Assembly: GCA_963932145.1 (NCBI GenBank)
Contig: OZ010590.1
Coordinates: forward strand, 55,988,810-56,052,809
Source: Acanthosepion lycidas
Lineage: Eukaryota > Mollusca > Cephalopoda > Sepiida > Sepiidae
Length of the DNA stretch: 64,000 nucleotides
Reading direction: 5' to 3'
Part shown: piece after piece, positions 22,690 through 33,518 of the stretch
Layout of the letters: the number at the start of each line of letters is the position of its first letter
Position numbering within the stretch: position 1 is the stretch's first letter
Program-made: the position numbers and the translations under genes
The notes under the pieces: model-generated
Database searches by the model: none
Told to the model about the DNA's origin: nothing
What the model saw: only the letters and a program-made list of their open reading frames with translations

Positions 22690-22900
22690 AGCCATTCTTA
22701 AACAGATCAACAACATCAGTGTTTCTGAAGAAGCAAAAAGTAAGTGTTCTTGCTCGATCAAGCATGTCACCAGATTTAAATCCAAATGAACGCTTGTTTA
22801 ATGTACTGGTACTGCTTGAATAGACTGGTCTGCTCATAAAAGTTAGTGAAAATTTTTTTGGAAAACAATTTTTGTTGATTAGCATTCTTTAAACTCTTTT
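22690..22900 (+). pseudogene. Tc1-like transposase C-terminal fragment
   Basis: The plus frame gives KKQKVSVLARSSMSPDLNPN followed by ERLF. It corresponds to the SPDLNPIE motif carrying the last catalytic residue of DD34E Tc1 transposases, here with N for I before the glutamate. Everything upstream is missing. Confidence 0.7.
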
Positions 22901-22984
22901 TGAGCCACAGCACATGTCAGAATAAAAAAAATATTGATTTGTTATCATTTTAGAATGGGGCTCCTGTTTATAATATCAACACAG

Positions 22985-23690
22985 TATCTAATTGCTCCCT
23001 GAATTGAAGAGTTAACTAGTCACTCCTTGCCTTATTTAACAACAGATTATAGGTCATTTTTAAGACTAGCTGCCAATTTGACCTTATCAAATTGTCAGAC
23101 TTAAGACAGGAGTAAATAGTTGTGTCATCAGCATAAATATTGAGTTGAGAACTGATGACATCAGGAAGGTCATTTATAGAAACAACATAGGTCCAAGGAT
23201 TGAGCTCTGGGGAACACCAGTATTTATGCAAAAAGATCTAGAAGAGTGGCCTTTCAAGACAACTTTAATTTCACAATTTGATAGAATTGAATCAGTGCAA
23301 AAATTTATTCAGAAATACCTTTGAACTTGGAAAGAAGACAAGTATGCCAAACCCTTTCAAACTGACTTTGAGATATCCAAACGAGCAGCTTGAGCTTCAC
23401 TGTTCTTATCTAAACCTTGATAGACAATAATTATTAATACATAGCAGTTCACCTAGAGAAGCGAAAGCCATTTTGCTTCTCTGAAAGAAAACCCTGCAAT
23501 GTGAAATGCTTAACCAATACAGAGTTAATTTGAGCATCTAGTACTTTGCCAAAAAGTGGTAGAAGGCTAATAGGTCGATAGAAGGATCGCATGATTTGCC
23601 TGAGTTCTTAAAGACTGGAACTACAGAAGAGGATTTCCAGCAAGCAGGAGAACAAGAAGCAGCAAGGCATTTATGTAGAGTTTAGAGTTT
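22985..23690 (-). pseudogene. LINE family C, reverse-transcriptase fragment
   Basis: The minus frame at about 23,100-23,220 reads INDLPDVISSQLNIYADDTT. This covers the last part of the Jockey-like GxxLFxxYINDLP motif and the YADD catalytic box, both intact locally. Higher coordinates carry broken upstream reverse-transcriptase sequence. Stops and shifts divide the piece. The equivalent part of the 51.5-53.5 kb copy is in the opposite orientation and lacks a readable YADD region. Confidence 0.8.
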
Positions 23691-24099
23691 ACACTCAGAA
23701 AAAATGATTCTTATGGGCTATAGCAACTGAACAGGTTGATGTGAACCAAGGATTTGGTTATGATTTCACCTGCTTTTTATGGGAAGGTGCAAAGCCATCG
23801 GTGCTGGCTTTAACCCAAGAAGAAACCTTTGTGGCACAGTAGGAAGGTTAAGAATATCAATCCAAGAAGTATCTTGAATGACTTCTTTGCAGAGATGTAC
23901 TTAAATTTCAACTGCTACATATTCATATTTCTGGCTGCAGAGTTTCAGTACTGGGAAGTGTAATATTATCCATTTTGATTGTATAATGTCTCACAAGAAA
24001 TAATAAAATAATGGTATGTTTGCTTGAGAAGAAAATTAACTTTTTATAAAAAATTGGTTGAAGTGTAAATATTTATAGGCAATAGTGTACTAAAATCAT

Positions 24100-24530
24100 G
24101 GGTTGTGGGGGTGGGGAATGAAACCTTTCAATTGACTAATGGAAATGTGAATGATCTTGGCTGTAGGACATTACTTATATAGGCTTCTTCTGGACTACTG
24201 ACCTGTGAAATTTAGTGACATCATGGGAAATTTTGTTATTTATTCAAGACTTCATTTTGGCTAAGTGATTCAGTCTAGCACTGTTCAGGGTCAAACAGAT
24301 GAAATACCCATTGGAAAAGTGAGAATTAATATAAAAGTGTAATTATGTGGATATTGGCAACATGACTGTTCTATTTATCACATTTTGTTGTGAAAGATAG
24401 TTATGTGTTATGCTCCGCATGATACACGATTAGGTGATCATGCATCTTTTGATACATGACTGATGAGGCAGATTTTTTCCTGCAGTAGGTTGCCATTTCT
24501 TTTTGCAGTAGACCAGTTGCTATCCAAGGC
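24100..24530. other. no feature recognised
   Basis: Unassigned sequence between the putative transposon end and a SINE. Confidence 0.4.
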
Positions 24531-24534
24531 TATA

Positions 24535-24705
24535 GAACCCAACCTGTCCTGCTATTTACCCATAACTGGGGAGAAGAAGAGGATTCATACCTTTCCCAAG
24601 GGTATTAGTACAAGTGAATGTAATGGATTATTCGACTGGAATTCAAACTCAGCTCTCAGATTCCTCAATTCAAGCCACTATCCATTACTCCACTGTGCCT
24701 CCTAT
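24535..24705 (-). repeat. SINE family 1 copy, best pol III boxes
   Basis: On the minus strand: GTGGAGTAATGGATAGTGGC (A-box region), GAGTTTGAATTCCAGTCG (B-box region, 35-40 nt on), CATTACATTCACTTGTACTA and GGGAAAGGTATGAATCC. It is the clearest tRNA-type head in the family. Confidence 0.75.
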
Positions 24706-24774
24706 GAAAGATAAGCAATTGAAAATGGCATAACCATTGAAAAGAAATTCTGTTACTCAAAATTATTACACTGA

Positions 24775-24838
24775 TGTAGCATCACATCAAAACAGTTGCT
24801 CTATAAACACATATTTTGGTGTCCAATTTTACATTTCT

Positions 24839-24896
<58 letters not shown>

Positions 24897-24990
24897 GAAG
24901 TTTTCAAAAAGGTTATATCATTTTAAAAGTTTGTGGCTAAATTTTTTGATTTTAGGTTTATTGCAGATCCTTTGAAAAGGATTCATTTTT
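24775..24990 (-). repeat. LINE family B block with internal (TA)n, duplicated at 27.8 kb
   Basis: Nearly identical to 27,785-27,955, apart from the TA run (24,843-24,894, about 50 bp) that is only about 15 bp in the other copy. In the 27.8 kb copy the block sits in a family B LINE. Confidence 0.85.
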
Positions 24991-25429
24991 CTTGTTGTTA
25001 AGGCAGAGGTTAACCATTGGTCTTCCTTCAGCAAAGTATTTACACCAGATATGAAAATATTTTGCAGTATTTTTCATGAAATGTATTGAGGTAACTCTTT
25101 GTAACACTAATAACTGGTCTTATGTCTTATTTGAAATGAAACCTTTTGATTTTAATGAAACCATTTTTGTTTACTGAAATAAAATAAAATTTATATCTAA
25201 GTGTATTTGCCTTCAAAGGGACTTCTTATTGTAGGCTCTCAACAAATGTTTTTGGAGAAACCCCAACATTTGTGTATACAGTTGCTTTGAGCTTTCCAAT
25301 GACCCAATTTCTTTACAATGCTAGTAAGCATTTGGTAAATCTGAAGATACATTGGGATAATGAAAGTACTTTCCAAAAGCTAAGCAAGAAATAGGAAAAT
25401 TTCATTAGAAACAACAAAAACAAATGACT

Positions 25430-25500
25430 AAAGTGCTATGTAATATCAGTCCTCCAATATGGCTGTGAATGCTGGATGTTGTGGGGGAGAATATTTTCCT
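25430..25500 (+). pseudogene. LINE family A fragment, upstream piece
   Basis: The plus frame gives a VLQYGCECWML-like stretch, the motif after the reverse transcriptase thumb of LINEs (LLYGCESWT). It is separated from 25,740 by an unrelated 240-bp block. Confidence 0.6.
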
Positions 25501-25504
25501 ACAA

Positions 25505-25740
25505 GTTTGGACTCAGCCATCAGCCAAAAGACATAAAAATACTCCTACATCAAGAGGGGTAGCAGAGCAGCAGTAGCTTTTGCTGAACTCCTGTCTAAAC
25601 ATTCTCTTCCCTAGTTTGTATTCTACATTGTTTCCCCGTACCAAAAGGTAATAAACTTGTGAAACCAATTCTGGTTTTCTACTGTTTTTTTTTGTTTTTT
25701 TTAATAACTCAGTTACAACACTAGACAATTTCCTCTCAGA
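25505..25740. other. unidentified insertion inside LINE family A
   Basis: Interrupts the LINE fragments on both sides. It has an 83-codon minus frame (25,513-25,764) without family motifs and a T-rich run near 25,686-25,701. Confidence 0.35.
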
Positions 25741-25960
25741 GGTAGAAGAGACTTGAGCCAGCAAAAATGTATTTCTACAAGAAGGATACGAATAATACTA
25801 TAGACTGAACATGTGAGAAACAATGATATTTTAGGGAAAATGGAAACCAAGATGACACTTAGAATCAGAAAGAGTTGACATTTCTAGGGTACATAATGAA
25901 GAAAGAGAGCTTAGAAAATTTGACACTCACAGGACATATTGAAGACAAGATGACCTAACC
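25741..25960 (+). pseudogene. LINE family A, ORF2 tail
   Basis: TTTCTACAAGAAGGATACG ... AACATGTGAGAAACAATG ... and GGTACATAATGAAGAAAGAG follow the tail seen at 39.1-39.4 kb. The frame is broken. Confidence 0.65.
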
Positions 25961-26039
25961 TACACAGTCTCTTTAGAGGAAAGCATCTTTTGATCCTGCA
26001 TACTTTACTGTTTGGCCACAAAGCACATTGCAGTAATCA

Positions 26040-26265
26040 AGAAATTGCTTTGTTAATATTTTGGATATGAAACTGAGCAGATATGGGGTTTTGAGACAAA
26101 TAATCTGAATGAAGACGACGTGTTTCCCTAAAAAGAAAAATAGAACCTTGCTTACTGTGACATTCTTTGTGGTCAAGAGGTAAAGCACACTGGATCAAAT
26201 AGTGCTTTCCTCTGCAAGGGTGGGAGGCACAGGTTTCTTTCTGACTGGATAACTTTTCTTTACTA
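26040..26265 (+). repeat. SINE family 2 copy
   Basis: AATCTGAATGAAGACGACGTG, ATAGAACCTTGCTTACTGTG and CTTTGTGGTCAAGAGGTAAAG (A-box-like), with AGGCACAGGTTTCTTTCTGA further on. The same order occurs at 59,105-59,250. Confidence 0.65.
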
Positions 26266-26364
26266 GGCATTCTCAAATGAGCAAGCTGAGAGATACACAT
26301 TGTTTAATAAATAAAAATGTTGTGTCGGCCTCAAATATGAAGTATCCACTATGATAACATTTGA

Positions 26365-26385
26365 AGTAATAATAATAATAATAAT

Positions 26386-26456
<71 letters not shown>
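26365..26456. repeat. (TAA)n(TA)n microsatellite
   Basis: TAA units to about 26,390, then a TA run of about 65 bp with one ACA interruption. It directly abuts the foldback element. Confidence 0.97.
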
Positions 26457-26457
<1 letters not shown>

Positions 26458-26639
26458 TCAATAAATCAAGAAAAGTTCAAGTGACCTATTGGGTTGAACA
26501 ATTCAAGAATTTTGTGTCAAAACATTTGTTAGTGAGAGATGTCTTTTATTGAACATCTGGACCTAATTAGCATTTTGACATGAAACTCTTGAGTTGGTCA
26601 ATCAGATAGGTCACTTGAAATTTTCTTGATTTATTCAAC
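26457..26639. mobile_element. foldback (MITE-like) element
   Basis: The left arm 26,457-26,524 (ATTCAATAAATCAAGAAAAG...) pairs with the right arm 26,572-26,639. Arms are about 68 bp and roughly 85-90% matching, with a 47-nt loop. There is no coding capacity. Its left end is joined to the TA tract. Confidence 0.85.
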
Positions 26640-26751
26640 ATTATATTTCTATTAAGTGCTTTTTGACAGAAGTTCTGCTAGCTGGAAAAACATGTTAAAT
26701 TCTCATTTTCATATATTTTTTCAGTTGTATTATTATTATCATCATCTATCC

Positions 26752-26778
26752 ATATATATATATATATATATATATATA
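26752..26778. repeat. (TA)n microsatellite
   Basis: Pure TA run. Confidence 0.95.
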
Positions 26779-27124
26779 ATCCAACATTATTTCTTAATAT
26801 AAACATTATTTTTAGTGGATACATATGTTTTTCTGTTAATATCCATGTTTCCTTTTTTATTTTCTTAAACAGTGGAGTTATTAATATCAATTGGCTTTGA
26901 TTGGGAAGACATATTAAAGAAAAACATACTTCTTGAGAGAAATCAAACTTGTATTCCCTTTTTTCATACAAGTTTCATTTGAGTTGGGAGGCACATTTTT
27001 CTTTAATAGGGCTTCTCAAACTAGGCCAGTTGATATTAATTTCACTGTTTACGAAAATTAAAATAAAATACATGGATATCAACTCACATGTATACCTACT
27101 AAAAATGATGTTTATAATAGTAAG

Positions 27125-27128
27125 AAAT

Positions 27129-27178
<50 letters not shown>

Positions 27179-27179
27179 G
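27125..27179. repeat. (CA)n(TA)n microsatellite
   Basis: CA units then TA units. Confidence 0.97.
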
Positions 27180-27359
27180 ATGAAATTTTCTGTTGATTTT
27201 GATGTATGAGGATCCCACAACCTCATTCAGTTTTTATGTTTGTGTCATATGTGACATTTCAGTCCTGCTATTGACCTCCATACAAGTTCATATATTGTGC
27301 AACAGCGACATAGCAACAGGAATATTTACTGACACTTTGCTGTTGTCTTTTGTCTCTTA

Positions 27360-27960
27360 ACATGTCAATATGAGTGATTTAGAAATTATACCATTCTGGA
27401 ACAAATATCTCCAGTTATTTCTATCCAGGGCAACTTGCTCAAAGTTAGTATGACACACATTGATAGCTGTGTGGTTACTCTTTAGCTTGTCTTTATACCT
27501 GAACCACAGCCATCCAACAGTCCTTTATCCACTATCAAGCTGACTGTACATGAGAACCTGAGGTATTCTATTATCACTCATCTTTGCAACATAACCAGCC
27601 CAGTAAAGTTGTGACTGCATCAGGAAAGTCTCAATTATACCAATGTTGCATTTTGTAAAAAGATCAGCATTAGACACCCTATTGTCAAAAGTATAGCCAC
27701 AGATCATTCAGGAACAACTTTTGTTGAAGACACTCAGCTGATTGATATAAGGCTCATATGGGATCCATGATTCTGAGCCATGCAATAGTGTAGTCAAAAC
27801 AGTTGCTCTATAAACACATATTTTGGTGTCCAATTTTACATTCCTCATTTTATATAATATATGCAGTTTTCAAAAAGGTTATATCATTTTAAAAGTTTGT
27901 GGCTAAATTTTTTGATTTTAGGTTTATTGCAGATCCTTTGAAAAGTATTCATTAAATCTT
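27360..27960 (-). pseudogene. LINE family B, ORF2 C-terminal region
   Basis: On the minus strand the order is RNVKLDTKICVYRATVLTTL (27,785-27,850, the segment after the reverse transcriptase), ADLFTKCNIGIIETFLMQSQ, then LYWAGYVAKMSDNRIPQVL and MYSQLDSG. This is the same tail as the plus copy at 9.5 kb. The frame is interrupted between blocks. The 27,785-27,955 part is duplicated at 24.8 kb. Confidence 0.8.
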
Positions 27961-28985
27961 AGTTGGGAATCACTGTTCCTCTAGTATTAGCTGAAAGGAC
28001 AGGTGACTGGTGACAGTATGAGATTCCTTTCTGAAGGTTTCTTCCTAAAGTATATTCCCATCTTCATCAAGAATACTGGTTTCAAAGTGGATCATTCATC
28101 TGAGTATCAATCATGTTGATCCATTCTATATAATTTATTTAGATAACCAAATGAAAATGATTTTGTTTATACATGAAACATAATTTTGTCGTGCTCAAGT
28201 CCTTGAAGATCAGGTACCCCTCACGATTATAATTATCAGACAAAGCAAGCTTGCTAATCAGTGCTCCACAATGAGGCATCCAAGAGTCGGATTTAAAAGG
28301 AATCATTTTTACTATTTGACTCAAATGATAGAGGAGAAACATGACAGATAAGAGGTTACTGATTCAGTTGCACATGTTGGATTGATTTTTGTATGTGATT
28401 GTGCTTTAGCTTTAGGGAGAAAAAAAGAAATCCTAATTTCATACCCAAGCATAGAGTTTTTGTCATATTATTTTGATAGATGGAATAACAAAAAAATATC
28501 TTTGAAAAGATAAATTTCAAAGCATTATGCTTCTCCTGATATATATATATTTAAAAAAAATAAAATAACTGGAAAAAAAAAAAAAAAAAAAATGGGAAAA
28601 AAATTGAAGTGTAGATAGGCATCAAGGGAGTTAAGTCAGTCACGTAATGAAGTATTTGTTCTCTCCCCCTGCATTTTTATTGGTATTTTATTTTTTTCCT
28701 GATAAATATTTCTGTAATAATATTTATTCCAAAATATAAGTAGAATTTTCAAAAATATGGCTTTGCTATTTTGAAGAACCAATTGATTCAATTCATGGGT
28801 GAAATTTTTTCCCCAGTTTTGTGTGGGGGAGTTCTTACAGATCAGTAATTATTTAATTCTTTATATTTGGCAAAAGTATTTCTGTGTAGCACAAGGTAGG
28901 CCAAAGCACATCTTCATCAGAGAGTACTACATTGGATCTATATGCACACACACACTCTCCTTTCTCTTTTTGTGCATATGTGTGT
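27961..28985. other. no feature recognised
   Basis: Unassigned. It contains a run of A at about 28,574-28,592 and several A-rich stretches. Confidence 0.4.
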
Positions 28986-29009
28986 AGATTTTTAACAAAT
29001 ATTTACTGT

Positions 29010-29045
<36 letters not shown>

Positions 29046-29111
29046 ACATCTGTAAGTTTCTATGTCTGTACAAATCACAAATGCATATACCTACTTGGTT
29101 TAATATAGAGT

Positions 29112-29150
<39 letters not shown>
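28986..29150. repeat. (CA)n, (TA)n and (GA)n simple repeats
   Basis: CA run at about 29,012-29,043, TA run at 29,114-29,132, GA run at 29,133-29,150. Confidence 0.95.
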
Positions 29151-29151
<1 letters not shown>

Positions 29152-29507
29152 TCTTCACAAATGAAGACTGGAAACAGTTTTCCATATCGGTTGCTGGCTC
29201 TCATGTGGTTAGTTGAAGCCTATGTTTTCTGATACTGGTTGCAGAAAAATAGATACATGTGCGTGTATGTGTGTGTTACATAATTCATATGATGTACATT
29301 TGGTTACAGGCAAATATTCTTTTTTCTGAACGTAAAGACAGTTAAGTATATGGAAGGAATATAATGTGAATGGAATAGAAAAATAAGGGGAAAGAAGAAA
29401 GAACCAGATAATGAATTCAAATGAAAGGAAAATATTCTTGAATTACATACACTGTTTTTTTTTTTTAATTTTGCATTTCATGCTATGTTCTTGGACAATA
29501 TTCAGCA

Positions 29508-29534
29508 TCTCTCTCTCTCTCTCTCTCTCTCTCG
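29508..29534. repeat. (CT)n microsatellite
   Basis: TCTCTC run. Confidence 0.95.
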
Positions 29535-29599
29535 CACATTATAATATATCACACATATAGTGCTGGTTTTAATAAAAAAGTGCTCAATGTAATAAAACA

Positions 29600-29722
29600 G
29601 AATTATTAAGTATATATTAATAAATATACATATGATGTAATGGTCAGTCTATACTCAGAACCTGAAGATTGCATTGTTCATAAAACTGTAAGTCATGCTA
29701 TCGGTGAGGCATAATATGTATA

Positions 29723-29768
<46 letters not shown>
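29600..29768. repeat. small inverted repeat ending in (TA)n
   Basis: TATATATTAATAAATATACATAT near 29,610 is the complement of ATATGTATATTTATTAATATA near 29,714. A TA run of about 38 bp follows, up to the Tc1-like end. Confidence 0.75.
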
Positions 29769-29778
<10 letters not shown>

Positions 29779-29780
<2 letters not shown>

Positions 29781-30401
29781 GTGCTGTTCGATAAAAATGA
29801 TTCACCTGATTTTTTATACTAAATGTTCTCTTCTCTGATGAAATGAAAGTTGAGCTAAATTCAAAGGATAAGCAATCTAAAATCCAAAGAAGAAGCTTGA
29901 AACTTATGGCGTATTATAAAGTACAAGCTCTTGAGAAAGCAGTTGAGCAACATGCTCCATAAGTTTTCTATGGGGTTGAGGTCAGGAGATTGGGGCGCCC
30001 ATGTCATAACACTCACCTGCTTCTCATCAAAGTATTCCTTCATCAATTTTGATTTGTGACAGGGAGCATTATCCTGCATAAAAATGAGCTTGGTGGAGTC
30101 GATTTGCACCCTTTCAGCAGAAGGGAGCAGACAAGACTCTAAAATTCTCTTGTACTGCGTGCTCCTGAGGGTCTTTTCAATACGTTTTAAGAAACTAGTT
30201 CCATGAAAAGAAAAGCATCCCCAGAACATTATACTGAATGGATGCTTGACAGTACTTACTGCTAAATTCAAAGAGCTTTCAAAGCTTCTTCTTTGGATTT
30301 TAGATTAATTATCCTTTGAATTTTGCTTAACTTTTGTTTCATCGGAGAAGAGAACATTTAGTAAAAAAAATCAGGTGAGTCACTTTTATCGAACGGCACT
30401 G
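29779..30401 (-). mobile_element. Tc1-like deletion derivative with ~125-bp inverted ends
   Basis: The left arm 29,779-29,902 and right arm 30,277-30,401 are near-complete inverted copies that start CAGTGCTGTTCGATAAAA or CAGTGCCGTTCGATAAAA and end AAGAAGAAGCTTGAAA or AAGAAGAAGCTTTGAAA. TA flanks both sides, and TA-rich runs adjoin both ends. Total 623 bp with a 374-bp centre. The centre holds only the catalytic core of a transposase, so the element is non-autonomous. Confidence 0.9.
29861..30271 (-). pseudogene. Tc1-like transposase, truncated catalytic domain
   Basis: The minus frame reads STVKHPFSIMFWGCFSFHGT, then a FMQDNAPCHKSK motif with the second catalytic aspartate, then APQSPDLNPIENLW with the catalytic glutamate. 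There are 34 residues between D and E, the DD34E signature of Tc1. The first catalytic aspartate and the DNA-binding domains are missing. The C-terminal residues after ENLW quickly run into sequence encoded by the inverted end. The 136-codon frame is otherwise uninterrupted. Confidence 0.9.
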
Positions 30402-30417
30402 TATATATATATATATA

Positions 30418-30560
30418 TGTCAGCATAAAAGGCAACCTTAACCGCCCCACCTGTAGAGGGCTCGTTTTATGCTGCTATCATGGGAGATTTTTGGTGGTAA
30501 GCTAACCCCTGCTTCGGTAACTATTGACACAAAAAGTTTCTACTGAAACAATTAACATTA
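30418..30560. other. unidentified block with CATAAAA/TTTTATG inverted pair
   Basis: GTCAGCATAAAAGGCAACC is followed by CTCGTTTTATGCTGCT, which would close a stem around CCGCCCCACCTGTAGAGGG. TTAATTGACAATATCT-like words recur near 30,690 and 30,885. I cannot name the family. Confidence 0.35.
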
Positions 30561-31062
30561 TCAAAATAAAATAATAAAAGTACTCTTACCTTATATAATA
30601 TCTGGTATGATTGCACAGCAACAATAAAATGTATATTCATCAAGAGAAAAATCCAAAACTATCATCACACACGGTAGATTGTGTTAGTTAATAGACAATA
30701 TCTTGGTTCCTTTTTTCAATGATGTTGAATAAAGACACCACTAGAAGTGTGTCTCAAAAAGCAGTTTAAAGATTACATTCGAGAACAGTAGAACAAGTGG
30801 ATATTTACTGGGGAAATGTCATTCAGGTTACCATAATAGCCTACTGAAAATACAGCACTCTCTTATGAGGTATTGTAGATGGTGGTAGTTAATTGACAAT
30901 ATCTCCCGCCATTTATTCATTAGAATTTAAGTAAAAAGAAAGTATATGTTTATTGAATTTATTTAATATAGTCTTGTATGGCAAATATAGCCCAAAACCT
31001 ATATTTTAACTTGAAAATTTGGAGGTCATCTTATACATCAGCATATATGGTGTGTGTGGGTG

Positions 31063-31065
<3 letters not shown>
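30561..31065. other. no feature recognised
   Basis: Unassigned AT-rich sequence. Confidence 0.4.

Positions 31066-31122
<57 letters not shown>
31066..31122. repeat. (TA)n microsatellite
   Basis: Pure TA run of about 56 bp, the longest uninterrupted one here. Confidence 0.97.
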
Positions 31123-31125
<3 letters not shown>

Positions 31126-32029
31126 GGTATTTAGGCAGCAAAACTTATTTCCAAACAAGTTTTATTAAACAATACCAACAAAGTTTGTTCAACTTTTTAT
31201 GTAGTTTTTCTAACTTCTAAGTTGTTTCATGTCAGAATTAACTTCCCAGAGTTCTTTGTTCCTTTGAATTCATTTGAATACATCCGACTGTCACTACAGT
31301 CATTATCAAGAAACGCATGTTATTAGTTTTGCATATTATTAGAATTGAATGTCTTACAAATCCTGGCATTTCTTCCTGCTGAAACCAATTTCAAGCCATT
31401 ACAATAGTCAAACTGAAATTATATGTACATTTATTTAGTTTTTTTTTTTTATACACTCTTCAATATATAATCTCCTACGGAGAAAGATACCATATTTAAT
31501 GCTGGCTGCTTCCCTTGTATTACAATGTTTTCTAGAATTTTTAGTCTTTTTAACACTCAAAACTAATTATACACAGTTCTTAATAATGACTGTAGTGAAA
31601 GACAAAAGCACTCAGATACAATAAATTAAAGTTTTTGACAAAACAACTTAGTTGGAAGTTAGAAAAACTAAATAAAAATTTGCACAGACTGTGTTATTTA
31701 ATGCAAGTACTATTAAAAATGACATTTCGTAATAATTTGGTAATCAGACTGATGGTGTTGCTATGAGCAGCCCTCTTGGCTTTTATTTTCAAGCTTTCAT
31801 ATGGCCAACTTAAAAAAGCAAAATAGTCAATAAAATAAATAAATCCAACATTTATGCCAGATATATTAATGTCATCTAAATCAAATCCATTAATGACATA
31901 GAAATTTATTAAAATTTTGAAAAAAAATTGTTTTAAAGTTTACTTATGAACTAAAAAGATCACATTCCTAGATATTCTCATTGACTGATAATTTTACCAC
32001 ATCTCCCTGTAAAAAGTCTTCTTCTTTTA
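31123..32029. other. no feature recognised
   Basis: Unassigned AT-rich sequence. Confidence 0.4.
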
Positions 32030-32400
32030 TGTACTGTGTCCCTCCAGGAAGTAGTCAATCATGGCCCTCCACATCTTCCTGTCTCTTGTAGTTCTTAATA
32101 AGTTTTGTCTTTTTGTTATTTCTCCCAAACTCTGTTTTACCATCCATTTACTCAAGCTCACCAAGTATGTTACTCACTGCTTTCCTCTGTCTCTCTTTCT
32201 CCTCAATCTGCCCTGTGAGTATCAGGTTTTCCAAGCCCTCTTTCCTCATTATGTACCCCAGGAATTTCAACTGCCTCTTCCTGATGTTCAGTATAAGTTT
32301 CCTTTTTCTCCAAAATCTTGTTGGTCATATGTTTGGCCCATGGTATCCTCAGTATCTTTCTCTAGTACTAGTTCTAATTCTTACCTTAAACTACAATAGT
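32030..32400 (-). pseudogene. LINE family A, ORF2 C-terminal fragment
   Basis: ATGTACTGTGTCCCTCCAGG, ATCATGGCCCTCCACATC and CAAGCCCTCTTTCCTCATTA are the reverse complement of the family tail. The plus-strand frames of 111-112 codons here are the back strand of the LINE and not genes. Confidence 0.7.
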
Positions 32401-33243
32401 GAATACCCAGAAAAATATAAAGCTGCTCTCATTAATAACCAGAGCTAAACTCATTTAAAATATTTTTCTTAAAGACTTAAATAATATAAAACCAAATTTT
32501 ATCAGTAATGTGTTCCTTAAGTATATAGTCAACAAATCAAATTTCATTTAAACAACAACAATCTTAATAATAAAAAGTGAGTCATAAACATATTGAAAAT
32601 AATGATATTATATTACAAAAATGAAATGCACCATAATTACAGAAATGATTAAACTGAAATAAAAACATACATAGATATATAAAATCAGTCCATAAAAATA
32701 AATACAGAGAATTTATAACTTAGTACAAAAAATTCAAAACTAGCAACTTAATTATTAAAAATAATATATTCCAAACTTCTAACCCCTTATATAAGACAAA
32801 TGTTGTGTATGTATATACTAGAAAGTTTCTTTGTAAATAAAATACCAAAACCACATTTTCACAGAGACTCACTTGCCATCTATCAGACAAGACATTGATA
32901 AGCAGTATAAGGACCATAGTAACATTAGACAGTTGCCCACAAACAATACCAAAATACTAGCAAAATGAAATAGTAAAAACAGACTTATGATCCTTGAAGC
33001 AATACTCATACAATGAAAACAACCATCAATAAATAAAACCAATTATAATTTAAGAGCTTGCATACTTAAATTATAAAAAAAATAAACAAAGACACAACAC
33101 TTGCTTATATCACAGCACTCATTAGACCTACGACTTGAGGTCCTAAAATGTAACCTACACTCTTACATCACATACTTTTAACAGTTTATTTTTAAAATAG
33201 TGTTGTTACACCATTTCAAAATTTTACTGAACTCACCAATTGT
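32401..33243. other. no feature recognised
   Basis: A-rich sequence with no open frame or repeat partner. Confidence 0.4.
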
Positions 33244-33426
33244 ACTTGCATTATTTACATTATTTGGACTGTTATCCTCATCTCCATTGCCATATTAGCA
33301 ACATTTCAGCAGTTGTACACCTTCTTCAGGTGATTGGAATTTCCAACCAAACCCTTTATTTCATCCACTGGGGTAGATTGTTCTAGTTCCATGTGCCATG
33401 GCTCTTCCAGATGTCTCAGTTATTTT
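33244..33426 (-). repeat. Penelope-like terminal arm, left
   Basis: Inverted copy of 34,984-35,170. It retains a CTGAAGA word at 33,323-33,329 on the minus strand and a CTGAAATGTTG word inward of it. Confidence 0.85.
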
Positions 33427-33518
33427 AATTTAAATCAACTTTTCAAGTTTTTGGTTTACTAGAAGACCTCATTGCAAATGGTAGCCACAGTAAAGAAATA
33501 TCCAACAATGAAAATGTA

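Larger units (their letters stand above)
20807..24087. mobile_element. candidate DNA transposon with long inverted ends, interior replaced
   Basis: The left end TA-CAGTATTCTACATAAGTAC (20,807) and the right end, which reads TA-CACTATTGCCTATAAATA on the minus strand (ending 24,087), share an ordered series of blocks inward: AAAAGTTAATTTTCTT, then CCAAACAT or CAAACATA, then ACATTATACAATCAAAATGG, then ATATGAATATG. A second copy of the end (CAGTATTGCTCATAAATAAG) sits at 21,265. Both ends abut TA. The interior holds a gag-like relic, a Tc1 C-terminal fragment and a LINE fragment, so this is either one nested element or two partial ones. Confidence 0.5.

Noticed and set aside
32061-32448. Two overlapping plus frames of 111-112 codons
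   Set aside because: They lie on the back strand of a LINE family A fragment.
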